Assembly: GCA_018907035.1 (NCBI GenBank)
Contig: JACCIC010000228.1
Location: 310,001-374,000 of the forward strand
DNA length: 64,000 bases
From: Sycobia sp. Sy_11
Lineage: Eukaryota > Arthropoda > Insecta > Hymenoptera > Epichrysomallidae
Direction: 5' to 3'
The notes under the pieces were generated by a model. It ran no database searches and had not been told where the DNA came from. It saw nothing but the letters and a program-made list of their open reading frames with translations. Below are positions 22,351 through 33,412 of the stretch, piece by piece (position 1 is the first letter of the stretch; the number at the start of each line of letters is the position of its first letter). The translations under genes were made by a program, and so were the position numbers.

Positions 22351-23073
22351 TTCAACTGTAAATTCGAATATGAAGGATAGACGTTTCGATGCTTTAGACT
22401 GCCAGAAAATAAAAGATGCATTAAAGAAAAAGTTGTTACATCTCAGGACTTTTCGCAATACAAGTACAGCCTCGATTCAAGTGCCGATGAAATTCTGACA
22501 AAATTTCGTTATTCATTGATCTTGCATGATAGCATCGTTCTGTATAATCTCATTAGTACAAATGTGTGAAAGGAAAAAAATGATCCGAAATCAGTCCTTC
22601 AGCATTCAGTAGCATGCAGTAAAAAACAAACAACGGGCACAGAGTTTTCACACTCAGAGATAAACACTCATAGTTATTGATTCATGATAAAATGAATCTA
22701 TAAGGAGTGCTCCTATAGATGTTCGTTTGGAAATTGAGGCGAAATAACTTTTTGAAATAATAACTTTTCAGGCGATATTACAGCTTATTGTTTGATATTA
22801 CCTGAGTGAATCGTTCAGTAGAATTCGATTAGTGGAGATATGAGAAAATTTATTTAAATAACCAATGGATAAAATTTCATAAACTCATAAAATTATTCTC
22901 CCATTCCACCATTTACAAAATAATAGAAAAAAAAAACTTTCGTGATTCTTACACGTAGTACATTTGACACGACCAACGTTATGAAGAAAGCCAGTGTTCA
23001 GACAAACTTTATAGGAATGTGGGGTGTACGACAGTGAATACATGCTAGTATACCTATAGTCAGCCTATTTTAG
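22351..23073. other. spacer without recognised gene
   Basis: AT-rich DNA with short A runs and no supported feature. Confidence 0.4.
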
Positions 23074-23074
23074 C

Positions 23075-23123
<49 letters not shown>

Positions 23124-23126
23124 GTG

Positions 23127-23171
<45 letters not shown>

Positions 23172-23174
23172 GTG

Positions 23175-23220
<46 letters not shown>
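23074..23220. repeat. (TA)n with TACATGTGATATTA spacer repeated twice
   Basis: Three TA blocks. The first two junctions carry the identical linker TACATGTGATATTA, so a higher-order unit of about 60 bp has been duplicated. Confidence 0.9.
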
Positions 23221-23223
<3 letters not shown>

Positions 23224-23640
23224 ATTACAATATCATATCATACTAATTTATTAAGAAAAAGCGTGTTTTTGTTTGTGCACGATAACGGAAAAAACTACTG
23301 AACCGATTGTTCTGAAATTTGACATATAGATTCTATATTATCTTCAGAAGGACATAGGCTCTGTTTTTTATTAAAAATTATTTTACTTTCATCAATAAAT
23401 TGAGTTAATCATCGTAGCAGTCAGTTTCACCAGCGCCAGTAGGTCGCGTCTTGAATCACGAATATCAACACAAAGTAGTCCGCTTAAAGTATTAATACCA
23501 GGCCAGCTCAGTTGAATGATAATATCTGTCTTTGTGATTCGTATCATAAAGAAAGTGTGACTTTAGTTGGTATTACCCTTTTTGTTCTTCAAGTTTATCT
23601 AACACTACTCTCACTTATGGATATCTTTTGATATATGTAA

Positions 23641-23671
23641 TATATATATATCTCTCTCTATGTAAAAAATA

Positions 23672-23733
<62 letters not shown>
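23641..23733. repeat. (TA)n/(CT)n compound microsatellite
   Basis: TA block, then interrupted CT blocks, then a long pure CT array. Confidence 0.95.
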
Positions 23734-23735
<2 letters not shown>

Positions 23736-23999
23736 CATCTTCTCTTATAGAATGCTTGTATATGCCAAATCATACTGAAGATAATTTGTGACGACAAATG
23801 ATATTTTCGTTTTTAAACGTTATATTAACTTGAGAATTGATAATAAACTATGTTTTTTTTTAGTTTGAACAAAACAAACTTTTTTTTTATGTTATTTAAC
23901 TTCGCTCTATTTATGCTTCCAAATATTGGTGCTAATCAGCGACAGAGGTCTACGATGTGTTTGTAAACAAAGCACATGTAAATTTATTATAGCGGTGCC

Positions 24000-24062
24000 C
24001 GTGTCAATCAGCCCAGACCGAGATTTGAACTCTGATCTATCGATCGAGCGATCATAGGCCTC
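24000..24062 (-). other. tRNA-like B-box segment, possible truncated SINE head
   Basis: The minus strand reads CAGAGTTCAAATCTCGGTCT, which contains a GTTCAAATC box between GAG and CTC arms, like a tRNA T-arm and Pol III B box. No good A box or full cloverleaf is visible on the 5' side, where the LTR at 24074 begins. It may be a tRNA pseudogene or a SINE promoter cut by the LTR insertion. Confidence 0.35.
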
Positions 24063-24073
24063 AAACAAAACAA

Positions 24074-24391
24074 ATGATGTCACTTGGGTTCTTTATAAAC
24101 AACCACGAAACTATGTGAGGGGTGGTTTACTGAAGTAAGGATGCCATTTAATTCGAATATAACTACATATTTATTAACTGGTTATATACTAATTTATACA
24201 TATATTATATATATACGCTCGAGAGCATGTTCCGATGAAGTAACTACATATTTCTCGGTTTCGGTGATCGCGACATCTATCTCTCTTTCTGCTAATGCAC
24301 GCATACATTCTATATACGTACGCATTACACGCGCTATATGCTATATTCTTACAGCTCGGCCAGTCCTGACAATTGTTCGTCCTCGAACATC
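24074..24391 (-). repeat. LTR of gypsy element (3' LTR)
   Basis: In element sense (minus) it starts TGTGATGTTCGAGGACGAAC and ends GTGACATCA, the TG...CA form of LTRs. Most of it is repeated in the same orientation at 27272-27556. An integrase gene on the same strand ends 156 bp away, as expected for a 3' LTR. Confidence 0.75.
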
Positions 24392-24546
24392 ACATTTGTT
24401 TTATTTATTTATTCGACATAAGGACAGTTTTTTTTCATTTTAATTTATATGCTTAGAATAAACTATTATATATTTTTTGAATCGCTTTCAATACATTTAA
24501 TACTTAATTACTATAACTACTTAAATTATATATACATAAAAAGGTA

Positions 24547-24905
24547 TCAATTCATTCCTTTTCTCCAGAGTCTCATGTTTGCAGGTTCGTAAGTGCCTTC
24601 ATATTTTCTTTGGCTTACTTGAAAATCTGCAATATCGGCAATGATGTACCTGTTATGTTTAAGTATTTTAGTTACTTGGTATGGACCCTTGAATTTTGGT
24701 ACAATTTTTGATGAAATTTCAGCAGTATTATTATAATTTTTTATCATAACATAATCACCTGTTTCATATGGTTTAAGATTTTTTTGCTTTTTATTAGCTT
24801 GATCAATGGTTTTTCTCTGTTCTTTTACAATTTTTCCATTTGCTTTAGATCTTAAGCTATACAAACATCTTTGATTTTGATTTCTTTTAGTATTAATAAA
24901 TTAGG
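24547..24905 (-). pseudogene. Ty3/gypsy integrase C-terminal domain
   Basis: Open frame of 105 codons. A basic N-terminal part is followed by LKPYETGDYVMIKNYN and KIVPKFKGPYQVTKILKHNR, the GPF/Y-type module of gypsy integrases, and YEGTYEPANMRLWRKGMN before the stop at 24547. It is separated by one stop from the catalytic core to its right. It is the 3' end of pol and directly precedes the LTR. Confidence 0.8.
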
Positions 24906-25352
24906 CTATTGGATCGTGTATTTTACCTCGCTGAGGTACTCTGAATAAGAGTATTCTGGGAGTTTCTCCTGTTGTTTTACGAACAGTATTGCTCAGTGTA
25001 AATTCAATTTCTCCCAAGGTGTTTGCCCAATTTTTCTCCATATCGTAATCTGACAATTTCCCCAACATGGATGATATCGTTCTATTGACCCTTTCAACTT
25101 GACCATTAGCATGTGGTGATCCGGTCGCGATTAATATGTGTTTGATATCAAATTCTTTAATAAAATTCGAGAACTCATCCGAAGTAAAACATGACCCTCT
25201 ATCCGATACAATAATTTTAGGTTTATCATAATATGAAAAATAAGTTTTAAGATTAACAATTGTTTCTTTTGTATTAGTTGATTTTGATGCATATAATGTT
25301 GTAAATTTTGTAAAGCCATGGACAATCACGAAATATTTTCCCGCACTCAGGG
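24901..25352 (-). pseudogene. Ty3/gypsy integrase core, 5' part displaced by insertion
   Basis: Open minus-strand frame. KYFVIVHGFTKFTTLYASKS is followed by KPKIIVSDRGSCFTSDEF with the second catalytic Asp, then SPHANGQVERVNRTISSML with the Glu. The first catalytic Asp segment is missing. The reading passes at about 25350 into unrelated sequence (codons for QKIVFCALSAG), the edge of an insertion of about 1 kb. Confidence 0.8.
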
Positions 25353-26330
25353 CGCAAAATACGATCTTCTGCAACTCTCTAGAGGGAGCAAAATACTACT
25401 TTTCCTCCCTTAAGAGGAAAAGTGAATGAACGAAATCATGTAGTTCGGTAGGATTCTCAGTTTTCCGTGCCTGCGTAACATCTAATCTGGCATTTACGAT
25501 GTTTAGACTTACGAGTATATGCGCCAGTCGACCGCGGGCTCGACCTTTTTTTTGCACTTTGAGTTAGGATTTCAAGATTTTTAAATAAAATAGGATTTAT
25601 ATTCGACCTGAAATTTATTATAAAAATTCTTATGTTTTTTAAGTATTAAAAATTATCTATATCTTTTTTTAATTAGTTTTAATTTTAAATTCTATTTATT
25701 ATGCAATGAAATTTTTTAAAATTTTAATTTGAGCGTAGATTATTAACAAACTTATAATCTTCAATTGATTAGTCTTATTTATTTATGGAGAAGGAGGGCT
25801 CCGCCCTCCCCCCAACCCCCGGCGGGGGTTTCACTCTCCACACCCACCATCCAATCCTACATCTCTTCTTAACATATTTTATCAATTTCCAAATAAGAGG
25901 AAATTATTTAATTTAATTTTATTCAATTCAAGTAAATTGCAGGTGTAACCTTAAGAGAAAACCAATAATAATTTTTTCGAAATCCAACAAATTACATTTT
26001 ATGTTAGGGCAACTTATTTCAGAGCGAGTATCATTTGGACCTTTAGATTTTATACCTGCCCGCTCTATCTAAGTATACCTAACACATGGGGAGGAGGGTT
26101 TGACATTCTTTAATTCTGTGACTTTGCCGTTCAATTTTTTGTGCATTTCATTGAGAGAGAAAGAGCGCCCTCGTATGGGAAAATAGTATGGTACACACGA
26201 GAGCAAAGGCGTTTTCGGACTCGGGTCGTCGTTTCGCTCGGACGGCATACATACCCTCCTCGGAAAACGCCTATTTTGCTCCCTTGTGTCACAATGTACT
26301 ATTTTACTGATTACGCGCGAGTCTGATACA
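25353..26330. mobile_element. insertion in gypsy integrase, possible non-autonomous DNA element
   Basis: Non-coding, about 0.98 kb, splitting the integrase between the HHCC zinc domain and the core. GGGAGCAAAATA at 25385-25396 is inverted as TATTTTGCTCCC at 26271-26282. A related GGCGCAAAATACGATC lies at 25349-25364. Inside is a short GC-rich stretch (about 25795-25855) with CCGCCCTCCCCCCAACCCCC. No transposase frame is visible and I could not define an exact target duplication. Confidence 0.45.
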
Positions 26331-26599
26331 GATGTATGATCTATTGCCTGAAGCTTACCTTCTATTTTTTCGCTCGATGGGTTATATGCAATACATTTAA
26401 AACAGTTTTTTATATGATTGACAACTTTTTTTCTCAATTCTGGGAACCAATATATTTTATTTATGATTTCAATAACTTTTTCAGGTCCCATGTGCCCTAA
26501 TTCATCGTGGTATTTAAACAAAATACTTTTTTCCATCTCGCACGGAACAACAAAAAGTAGCTGTTCTCCCATTTTACGATACACAACGCCGTTTCTCAT
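26331..26599 (-). pseudogene. gypsy integrase zinc (HHCC) domain
   Basis: Start of the frame 26069-26599: VVYRKMGEQLLFVVPCEMEK, then FKYHDELGHMGPEKVIEII, then VVNHIKNCFKCIAYNP. The pattern H-x3-4-H ... C-x2-C is complete. After AIDHTSVSDSRVISKIV the frame enters the insertion. Normally this domain helps integrase multimerise at the LTR ends. Confidence 0.8.
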
Positions 26600-27270
26600 G
26601 TCGGTCTCTCACTTTCTGATTTTTCAAGCTGTGCTTTTATTCCCAATATGTTTTTATGAATGTTTTGTGCAATAATCAAATTGGTTTTGAACGAATTATC
26701 GTCGATAATAGCGACGAAATTGCATCGGCTGAGACTATCGACATGATTCATGCACGATCGTGCTCTGTGTTCAGTTACATAATCATAGTTTTGTAACTCT
26801 AAGATCCATCTGGATATTGTTGGATTAATGTCTAACTTTTTTAATGGTAACGCTAATGAATTACTATCAGTAACATTTTTAAATTTTATACCCATAAAGT
26901 AAACTCTAAATCTTTTTAATGAATAGACTATCGCGAGCATTTCTAGCTCAAAGCTGTGCAACTTACTCTCCGCGTCAGTAGTACGCTGGGAGAAATAAAA
27001 TATAGGATGCATCTTGTTTTCATTGCCACGTTGGAATAAAATGGCTCCGAAACCTCGCGAACTAGCGTTACAATGCAGCTCGGTTTCTGTATTCGGATTA
27101 AAAGTTGCAAGGATGGGCGAATTGACCAATTTTTCTTTTAAATTTTTGAAAGTATCAATTTCAATTTTTCTAAATTTAAATTTGCTTGTTTTTTTCAATA
27201 GGTCATAAAGTGGTTTGGCAATGATAGAGTAAGATTCGATAAATTTTCTAAAGTAAAATAAACAAAACAA
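26596..27270 (-). pseudogene. gypsy RT thumb and RNase H
   Basis: An intact 224-codon frame. FIESYSIIAKPLYDLLKK is the RT connection region. ETELHCNASSRGFGAILFQ is the RNase H first strand, with Asp replaced by Asn at the usual DAS. KMHPIFYFSQRTT is followed by LHSFELEMLAIVYSLKRFR carrying the catalytic Glu, then FKNVTDSNSL carrying an Asp, and NHVDSLSRC. The rest of RT, protease and gag are absent: the frame begins next to the right LTR copy at 27272, so the 5' two-thirds of the element is deleted. Confidence 0.8.
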
Positions 27271-27271
27271 A

Positions 27272-27560
27272 TGATGTCACAATTGGGTTCTTTATAAACA
27301 ACCACGAAACTATGTGAGGGGTGGTTTACTGAAGTAAGGATGCCACTTAATTCGACTATAACTATAGATTTATTAACTGATTACATACTAATTTATACAT
27401 ATATTATATACATGCGCTCGAGAGCAAGTTCAGATGAAAACTAACTACATATTTCTCGGTTTCGGTGAATTCGTGACATCCATCTCTCTTTCTGCTAACG
27501 CACGCATACACTGTATATTATATAAAGCATTACGCGCGCTATATGCTATATTCTTACAAC
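27272..27560 (-). repeat. LTR of gypsy element (5' LTR, truncated)
   Basis: Direct repeat of 24074-24360 (TGATGTCAC...TATATGCTATATTCTTACA) with scattered differences and small indels. It is cut on the right by a (TA)n(TG)n array at 27566. It abuts RNase H/RT coding sequence, not a primer-binding site with gag. Confidence 0.7.
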
Positions 27561-27562
27561 TA

Positions 27563-27565
<3 letters not shown>

Positions 27566-27615
<50 letters not shown>

Positions 27616-27630
27616 GTGTGTGTGTGTGTA
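27566..27630. repeat. (TA)n(TG)n compound microsatellite
   Basis: Long TA array followed by TG repeats. It truncates the LTR copy. Confidence 0.95.
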
Positions 27631-30060
27631 ACAAAATTTCTATAAAATACTAATGGATTTTGCTTTATATTTATTGAAAATTCTAGACACCAGTAAGTTA
27701 TTCGCCTATATATTATATATTATTTTTATCATGGCGGTGCTTTTATAACATTATCCTCATTAATAAAATCTAATAAAATGTAATAAAATGACTCAGTTAT
27801 TAACTAAGAGTCTCAACTAATCAGCAACAGATTTCTACGATTTACTTTTTATTGACAGAATTTGCTTTAATCAGCTGAGCTCGCGACATTAATTTGAACC
27901 ATAGAGTTCTGCGTCAATGAAACGTCTGCTCATAATGTTCTATTTAAAAGAATGTATTTCGTAATTGTTTAGTCGGCAGCCTTTAATTATTTAAAATGCC
28001 AACTATGTGCATGATACAAATGAACTCGACTGTTTATAAATTATCTACCCAATGATAATTGTTGAATCAATTTAGTTTCAATCTATTATCGTATAGTTTA
28101 TAAAAATTTTGTATAGAATATATAATTGCATTGAAAATATTAATCTTGTGGTTGTCCGAAAAATATATTAAATTCAATTTACTTTTTCATTTTCTTATAC
28201 GATTTTTTAGGATTCTGTATTTTACTTAGAATATGAGATTAATTCATACTTCCTATTAAAAGAAAATTTTTAATTATTCCAATTGTTGTTCACCTTTATC
28301 GTGTCATGTATTGTCATGTATTCCTTCCTACTTTTATTACTACTTTTATCGCAGTTTCCTTTTTATTATTGAAAGTTGTGAAATATTATACGATTAAAAC
28401 CATTGAATCGTATTAACAATTTATGCTTAATCTGAAAACATTATTTCAATCAAATTCGTTATTATATTATTTTAATCACTTATTACAATTACATTAATGA
28501 CTTTGACTAACACATAACATTATCATTAGAATGACGTCATTTTTAATTATTACATTTAATTAATCAGCGTTACAATTAATTAATAATATAAACAATTATT
28601 ATGAAAATTAATAACTTTACAATATATAAATCAAGAAATTTTAATAATGTGGCAATTGAAATTGATTGAAATAATACAATTCTAAAACGGCTAGACTCGT
28701 TTCCAAATCTATTTTTAGTCTGACACTAAGGCGAACAATTATATTCGTAAGAATAACTGAAATTCTAACTAAGTGAATTTCATGAAAAAAATAGATTATT
28801 TTTATAGGATCGGAGACATCTACATCCTTTCTAAAATTATAAGTACAATACAGTTAACAAGAACCAATATATAAAAAGCTTTCTGTATACAGTTTTATAC
28901 TTTAATTTTTCATACACATAAATTAATTTTTTTGTTAAGGTTTTAAATAAAAATACGTTTTATCTATTTTTTAGGCAAGTTTTATGTTTTAATAAGTAGT
29001 GAAAATTTTATTTCATTTGTCAAAGAATTATGTAACTAAGTAAAGAATAGAATGACCCATATATACGTATTGTACCGATGCTGAATTCTTACCTCTTAGT
29101 TCTCTTTTGTTATTTGCATTCGCTGTTTTCTTGAAATATAAAGAATTAGATTTTGGAGAAACGATGTGTGCAGTTGCTGCTCTAAAGCCCAGCAACAGCT
29201 CATCGACTAATATTCGATATGCATGAAAGAGATTCTAAATCAGTATTTGTAGTTGCCAGATTTTCTACCACAGAACTATAGAGGGCGTTAGTCCATTACT
29301 TTTACACGTCGATGTTTTCTGTATGGATATTCAATTTAGCTGCATTACATAAAAGTAATAAAATTTTACATAAAACTCCAGTATTTCAACTTTATTTAAG
29401 TATTTCAAATTTTATCTGAAAGAGCGACTTATAAATATCTAGCAGTTTTTTTAAATAAATGCTTAGAATGTGGTTGAAGATAAGTAATATTCCGTGATGA
29501 TTAGAAATAACTGTCTCGTTATTTTATATATCGCACAAAAATACTATGTATTATATTCAGAGCTATAAACTTTTTTCTATTTTACTATTAATGTAGAGAT
29601 GAAAAGAAAACAGAAATAACAAAGAAATATTTATCTCTGATACAATCAAGTAATCGTATAAGTATACATGCAAGAGAAGGGGGAAAGATATACATTTTCT
29701 TCTTATAGTACAGAAATCATTATCATCATTAATCATCTTCACTCAATAACTGATAAAATAAAGTTTTACGTGTGTCTTATTTAACCGTTTTAGATATTCA
29801 TTCGACGAAATTTATGAAAAAAATAGTCCGAGCTGAGTCTTGATAAACGCAATTGGGAACCAAGATTATATGTTAGCTGCTCTTTTGAACATGAAGCGAT
29901 ATGTTATATTTCCAATAAGAGCGTCTGAGTTAGTGAGAAACTATACAAGGTAAATAATAAAAGATTTCTCGAAAAGTATCGGTTTGTGACTTTTTGTGCC
30001 GACTATATAAGCTTTCATTTGAAGCTTTGCATTTCGGCATTTTATTTATAAAAGTATATC
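27631..30060. other. 2.4 kb AT-rich DNA without recognised gene
   Basis: Stops are dense in all frames. I see no transposon motif, no tandem array and no splice-flanked open frame. Confidence 0.45.
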
Positions 30061-30063
30061 ATA

Positions 30064-30354
30064 TTGAAAATGCTCAACCTTTTCATTAATAACTTATATA
30101 ATCGCTATGTGGGGGAGATGAAGGGACGTTTATTCTTCATAGGAAGAATTAGCTCGCCGTTCATCTCGTACAATTATTATGATTATTTTCGGTTTCTTAT
30201 CTCCGAACTACTACAGAACTTCGTAGAAGACTATGTTATATTGAAAAACATAAAATTTATTAATTTAAATACTAATAGCAGTATGGTATGTAAATATTAC
30301 AATACTGTTAATAATAAAAATAATAACAATAGTATAATAATGCGGATTATTTAA
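30064..30354 (+). CDS. unrecognised open frame, AT-rich
   Basis: A 96-codon frame rich in Asn, Ile and Tyr, ending in an AAT-rich tract just before a PLE unit. Its composition suits chance in AT-rich DNA, although the first 60 residues are less biased. No function is proposed. Confidence 0.15.
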   Translation: MKMLNLFINNLYNRYVGEMKGRLFFIGRISSPFISYNYYDYFRFLISELLQNFVEDYVILKNIKFINLNTNSSMVCKYYNTVNNKNNNNSIIMRII

Positions 30355-30362
30355 TCTAATGT

Positions 30363-30668
30363 AAATTAATAAATATTTTTTATCGGTCTTACAGTCCAAT
30401 CAATTCAATCTAAAAATAAAAATAAAAATAAATAAATAAAAATAAAATAAAAATTAAAAATAAAAATTAAATTAAAAATTAAATTAAAATTATAATGACA
30501 GTCAGACTGTCCTTGTTTACATTCACCCCCGTAGACTAATCTGAAAATAAAATATTAGCTGAAAAAATTCTTTGTTAGTAAAATGCAGTCTGACTGTCCC
30601 CAACACCCTTACCTAATTGAAGACTTGTTCAACGTTTCCAGCTCACTACGGCTCCTCATCAGGGACTG
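30363..30668 (-). repeat. PLE terminal unit, subfamily A, with hammerhead-like core
   Basis: The plus strand starts TTAATAAATATTTTTTATCG with GTCTTACAGTCCAATCAATTC after it. The (AAATA)n tract, ATGACAGTCAGACTGTCC, ACCCCCGTAGACTAATCTG and GCAGTCTGACTGTCCCC follow. The hammerhead-like core on the minus strand spans 30622-30666: CTGATGA, a GGAGCC...GAGCT arm, then GAAAC. No coding sequence is attached. Confidence 0.8.
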
Positions 30669-30689
30669 ATAAATTATTTTAATCTAATG

Positions 30690-31330
30690 TAGTAATATTA
30701 ATAATAGTAATGTCGATAAAATACAAATATACATATATTATTTAACAGTAACATTAATAACGATAATATCTACATACTTAATTATAACAGTATATTATTC
30801 AATAGTAATATTAATGCGACAGTATCTAAATAATTAAATATAAATAACAATATTATTTAATAGGAATATTAATGACGACTAGTTATCGTCTATTAAATAT
30901 AATAGTATACATTTATTAATACTGGTAATATCTAAATAATTAAGTAATATTAATAATGATAATATTCAAAAATATAGTAGTTTACGTTATATAATAGCAA
31001 TATTAGTATCGACAATACTTAAATAATAAATATAATAGTACATACTATTCAATATTAAAATTAGTAAGAACAATATTTAAATAATTAAGTATAATAATGT
31101 TTATCCAATATTAAAAATGATAATATTTAATAACAATATTAGTAACGATAATATTTAAGTAATTAAATATAATAGTATATATTATTCCATATTAGTAATT
31201 AAGTATAATGTATATACTATTTAATAGTAATATTAATAATGATAATATATATTATTCGAGAGCAATATTAGTAATGACAATATTTAAACAATTTACTATA
31301 ACAATAATATAACTTACGATATTAATAATT
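30690..31330. repeat. AT-rich tandem array, about 60-bp unit
   Basis: Imperfect repetition of AATAGTAATATTAATAACGA, then TAATATTTAAATAATTAAAT and ATAATAGTATA, roughly ten times with strong drift. It starts right after the PLE unit. Confidence 0.65.
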
Positions 31331-31670
31331 ATTTTGGTTATCGTATTTATGAAAATATTTTCCGCTGCATTTTCCTTGCTAGATTTAAGTTGTTTAAAAT
31401 CTTCATTTCTTGCATTTTCCTTTTGGTATATAGAGGGCCATAAATCGTGCACAGGCGCGCTTTTCTCTTTCTCCCAAACTTTTCACAGGGAAGATATAAT
31501 CGGATGGGGAGGAGGAGAGGGAGACGTCAGTCCGATTCGTATTTCGGACGGAACCGGTTGATCTTCGGTCGAGTCATTGTATATATATCCATCTACATAT
31601 ATTTATATATCTACCCGAATGTATACAACTCTCGAATATCCCGGGGATTGCCTTGAGGAATTTCGAGGAG

Positions 31671-31671
<1 letters not shown>
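31331..31671. other. spacer without recognised gene
   Basis: Short GC-richer stretch (AGGAGGAGAGGGAGACG near 31508) without a supported open frame. Confidence 0.3.

Positions 31672-31722
<51 letters not shown>
31672..31722. repeat. (TA)n microsatellite
   Basis: Pure TA array. Confidence 0.95.
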
Positions 31723-31803
31723 GCCGATACACTCATAGGAATGTATTCCAAAATGTCTCTTTCTCCTACCGTCGGGACGGCGTTGCCGTTTTCGCCTTTT
31801 TCT

Positions 31804-31806
<3 letters not shown>

Positions 31807-31848
<42 letters not shown>
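31807..31848. repeat. (CT)n microsatellite
   Basis: Pure CT array inside a Leu-Ser open frame that is an artefact. Confidence 0.95.
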
Positions 31849-31849
<1 letters not shown>

Positions 31850-32013
31850 ATTTATATCTTTACATACGTTGTACATTGGCTTCCCTGACTGCTGACCGCG
31901 CTTGGCAACAACTCTGCTCCACCTACGCAAAAAGGAAAAGTTTTTTAATTGTCTATTCGTACAAGCTCAGCGCCTGCAGGCGGGTAAGACATAGCATGTC
32001 TCCATGTACCTCT

Positions 32014-32595
32014 TCAGGCGTCTGCCATCGCAATTCCTATATTATTTTTCGGGAGAATCCGTTTGACTCTATACGGTACCGTATATTCGGAATCCAATGG
32101 TCCTCGCTTGACGTTTCGGAGTAGGAGAACGTCATCTCCTTCGCGGAAGTCGCACGGGTTTATTCGCCTATCGTAATAGGTCTTGGACCTCTGTTTTGCG
32201 AATATCAGATTATTCCGCGCGGTCTCTAATATTTTCGGGGTTCTGACCTTTAAACGCGCCACGTAATCGAAATATGTTTCGTCGAAGGTTTCCTCCATTC
32301 CTGGGTGATCAGTCGGCACGCGCGCGATATTCCCGAGCACACACTCGAAGGGGCTCACTCGAGTTCCTTCATGAATGCTGGTGTTGTACGCAAAGGAGTG
32401 CAGTCCAATCAGCTGTCCCAGGTCGCCATTCGCTGTCTCTGGGAGGGGCGCCACTATATCCATGGCTACCTTCTCAAAGGCCTGCCCTAAGGTATCCGTA
32501 AGGATCAGCGGTTGATGGACGTTCCTCCTCACGAGTTTGCCGATCTGACAGGTCGTACACCTGGCGATGACGTCCTGTACATCACGTTTCAGCAT
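32014..32595 (-). pseudogene. Ty3/gypsy integrase with internal deletion
   Basis: A 193-codon intact frame. DVIARCTTCQIGKLVRRN is the end of the HHCC zinc domain. AFEKVAMDIVAPLPETANGD holds the first catalytic Asp. The frame then jumps directly to LGQLIGLHSFAYNTSIHEGT, so the segment with the second Asp and the Glu is deleted in frame. The C-terminal part (ARNNLIFAKQRSKTYYDRR, then FREGDDVLLLRNVKRG) is a normal gypsy tail. It is catalytically dead by deletion, not by stops. Confidence 0.8.
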
Positions 32596-32598
32596 TGG

Positions 32599-33412
32599 CT
32601 AGTAGAAGTCTTGTTTGACACGAAGGTACATCTTCGTGACGCCCTTGTGCCCGTTCACCGGTGGTTGGTGAACGTCGCGTATTATACCCTCACGTTCCTC
32701 TTCGGGAGGCACTCGGACGAGGTTTTTACAAATGAGATATTTCACCACACTTGATTGGTTGACCAGATCCTCTAGGCGGGATCGAATGGCACTCCACGTT
32801 ATATCCTTTACTGGTTTTGTAAAGTACGCGCACCTAATCGCTTTCATATTTTTCTCGCGTATATTTTTCTCGGCCACGTCGAATGCCTGTCGTAGGGTGG
32901 TTATATTGGGCGGCGCGTGCTCGTTTTCCATAACGGACAAAAATACGGTATGGAACCGATCGTTCGCGACGGCTTCCGCAGTTCCCGCAGGTATGGACGG
33001 CCTATCCGGTAGCCCGTCCTTGTCATGCAGCTCGCAAGCTGCCTCGCAAATGGGTTGCCAGACAATAGTCACGAGTACGATGGCGTTCCCATGATACATG
33101 AACACGACATCCCGAATTTCAACGAGGCCAGGTTGGTCATGGTACCGCTGGTCGAGGTCGTACGGGACATCGGCTGGTTGTACAAGGTCTTCATCCCACG
33201 ACCCATTGTCGTCGTCCTCGTCATCCGTAGGGTCGTCCATTTCCTGGTCCTCAGAGGGCTCGTTGACCTCCTCATCGGCCCCCATGCTGAGTGGGTGGCT
33301 CTCGGGACTGCTCCCCATTGTCCCCATCTCGGACATGAAGTCCTGGCCCTGGTCATCCTCCTGTTCGACCTGGATGGTATCATACTCAGGACGGCTCCGA
33401 TTGCTTGATTCG
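32599..33412 (-). pseudogene. gypsy acidic linker and integrase zinc domain
   Basis: A 245-codon intact frame. Its first 55 residues are very acidic (DEEVNEPSEDQEMDDPTDDE). A globular stretch of about 120 residues follows, and it ends in DVHQPPVNGHKGVTKMYLRV, the first half of the HHCC zinc domain. One stop separates it from the integrase to the left. It sits where RNase H and its tether should be. The acidic piece is probably the RNase H-integrase linker, now joined almost directly to the start of RNase H. Confidence 0.6.

Noticed and set aside
32599..33336. Acidic 245-codon ORF as a host gene
   Set aside because: It ends in a gypsy integrase zinc domain and is in line with RT and integrase; it is retroelement linker sequence.
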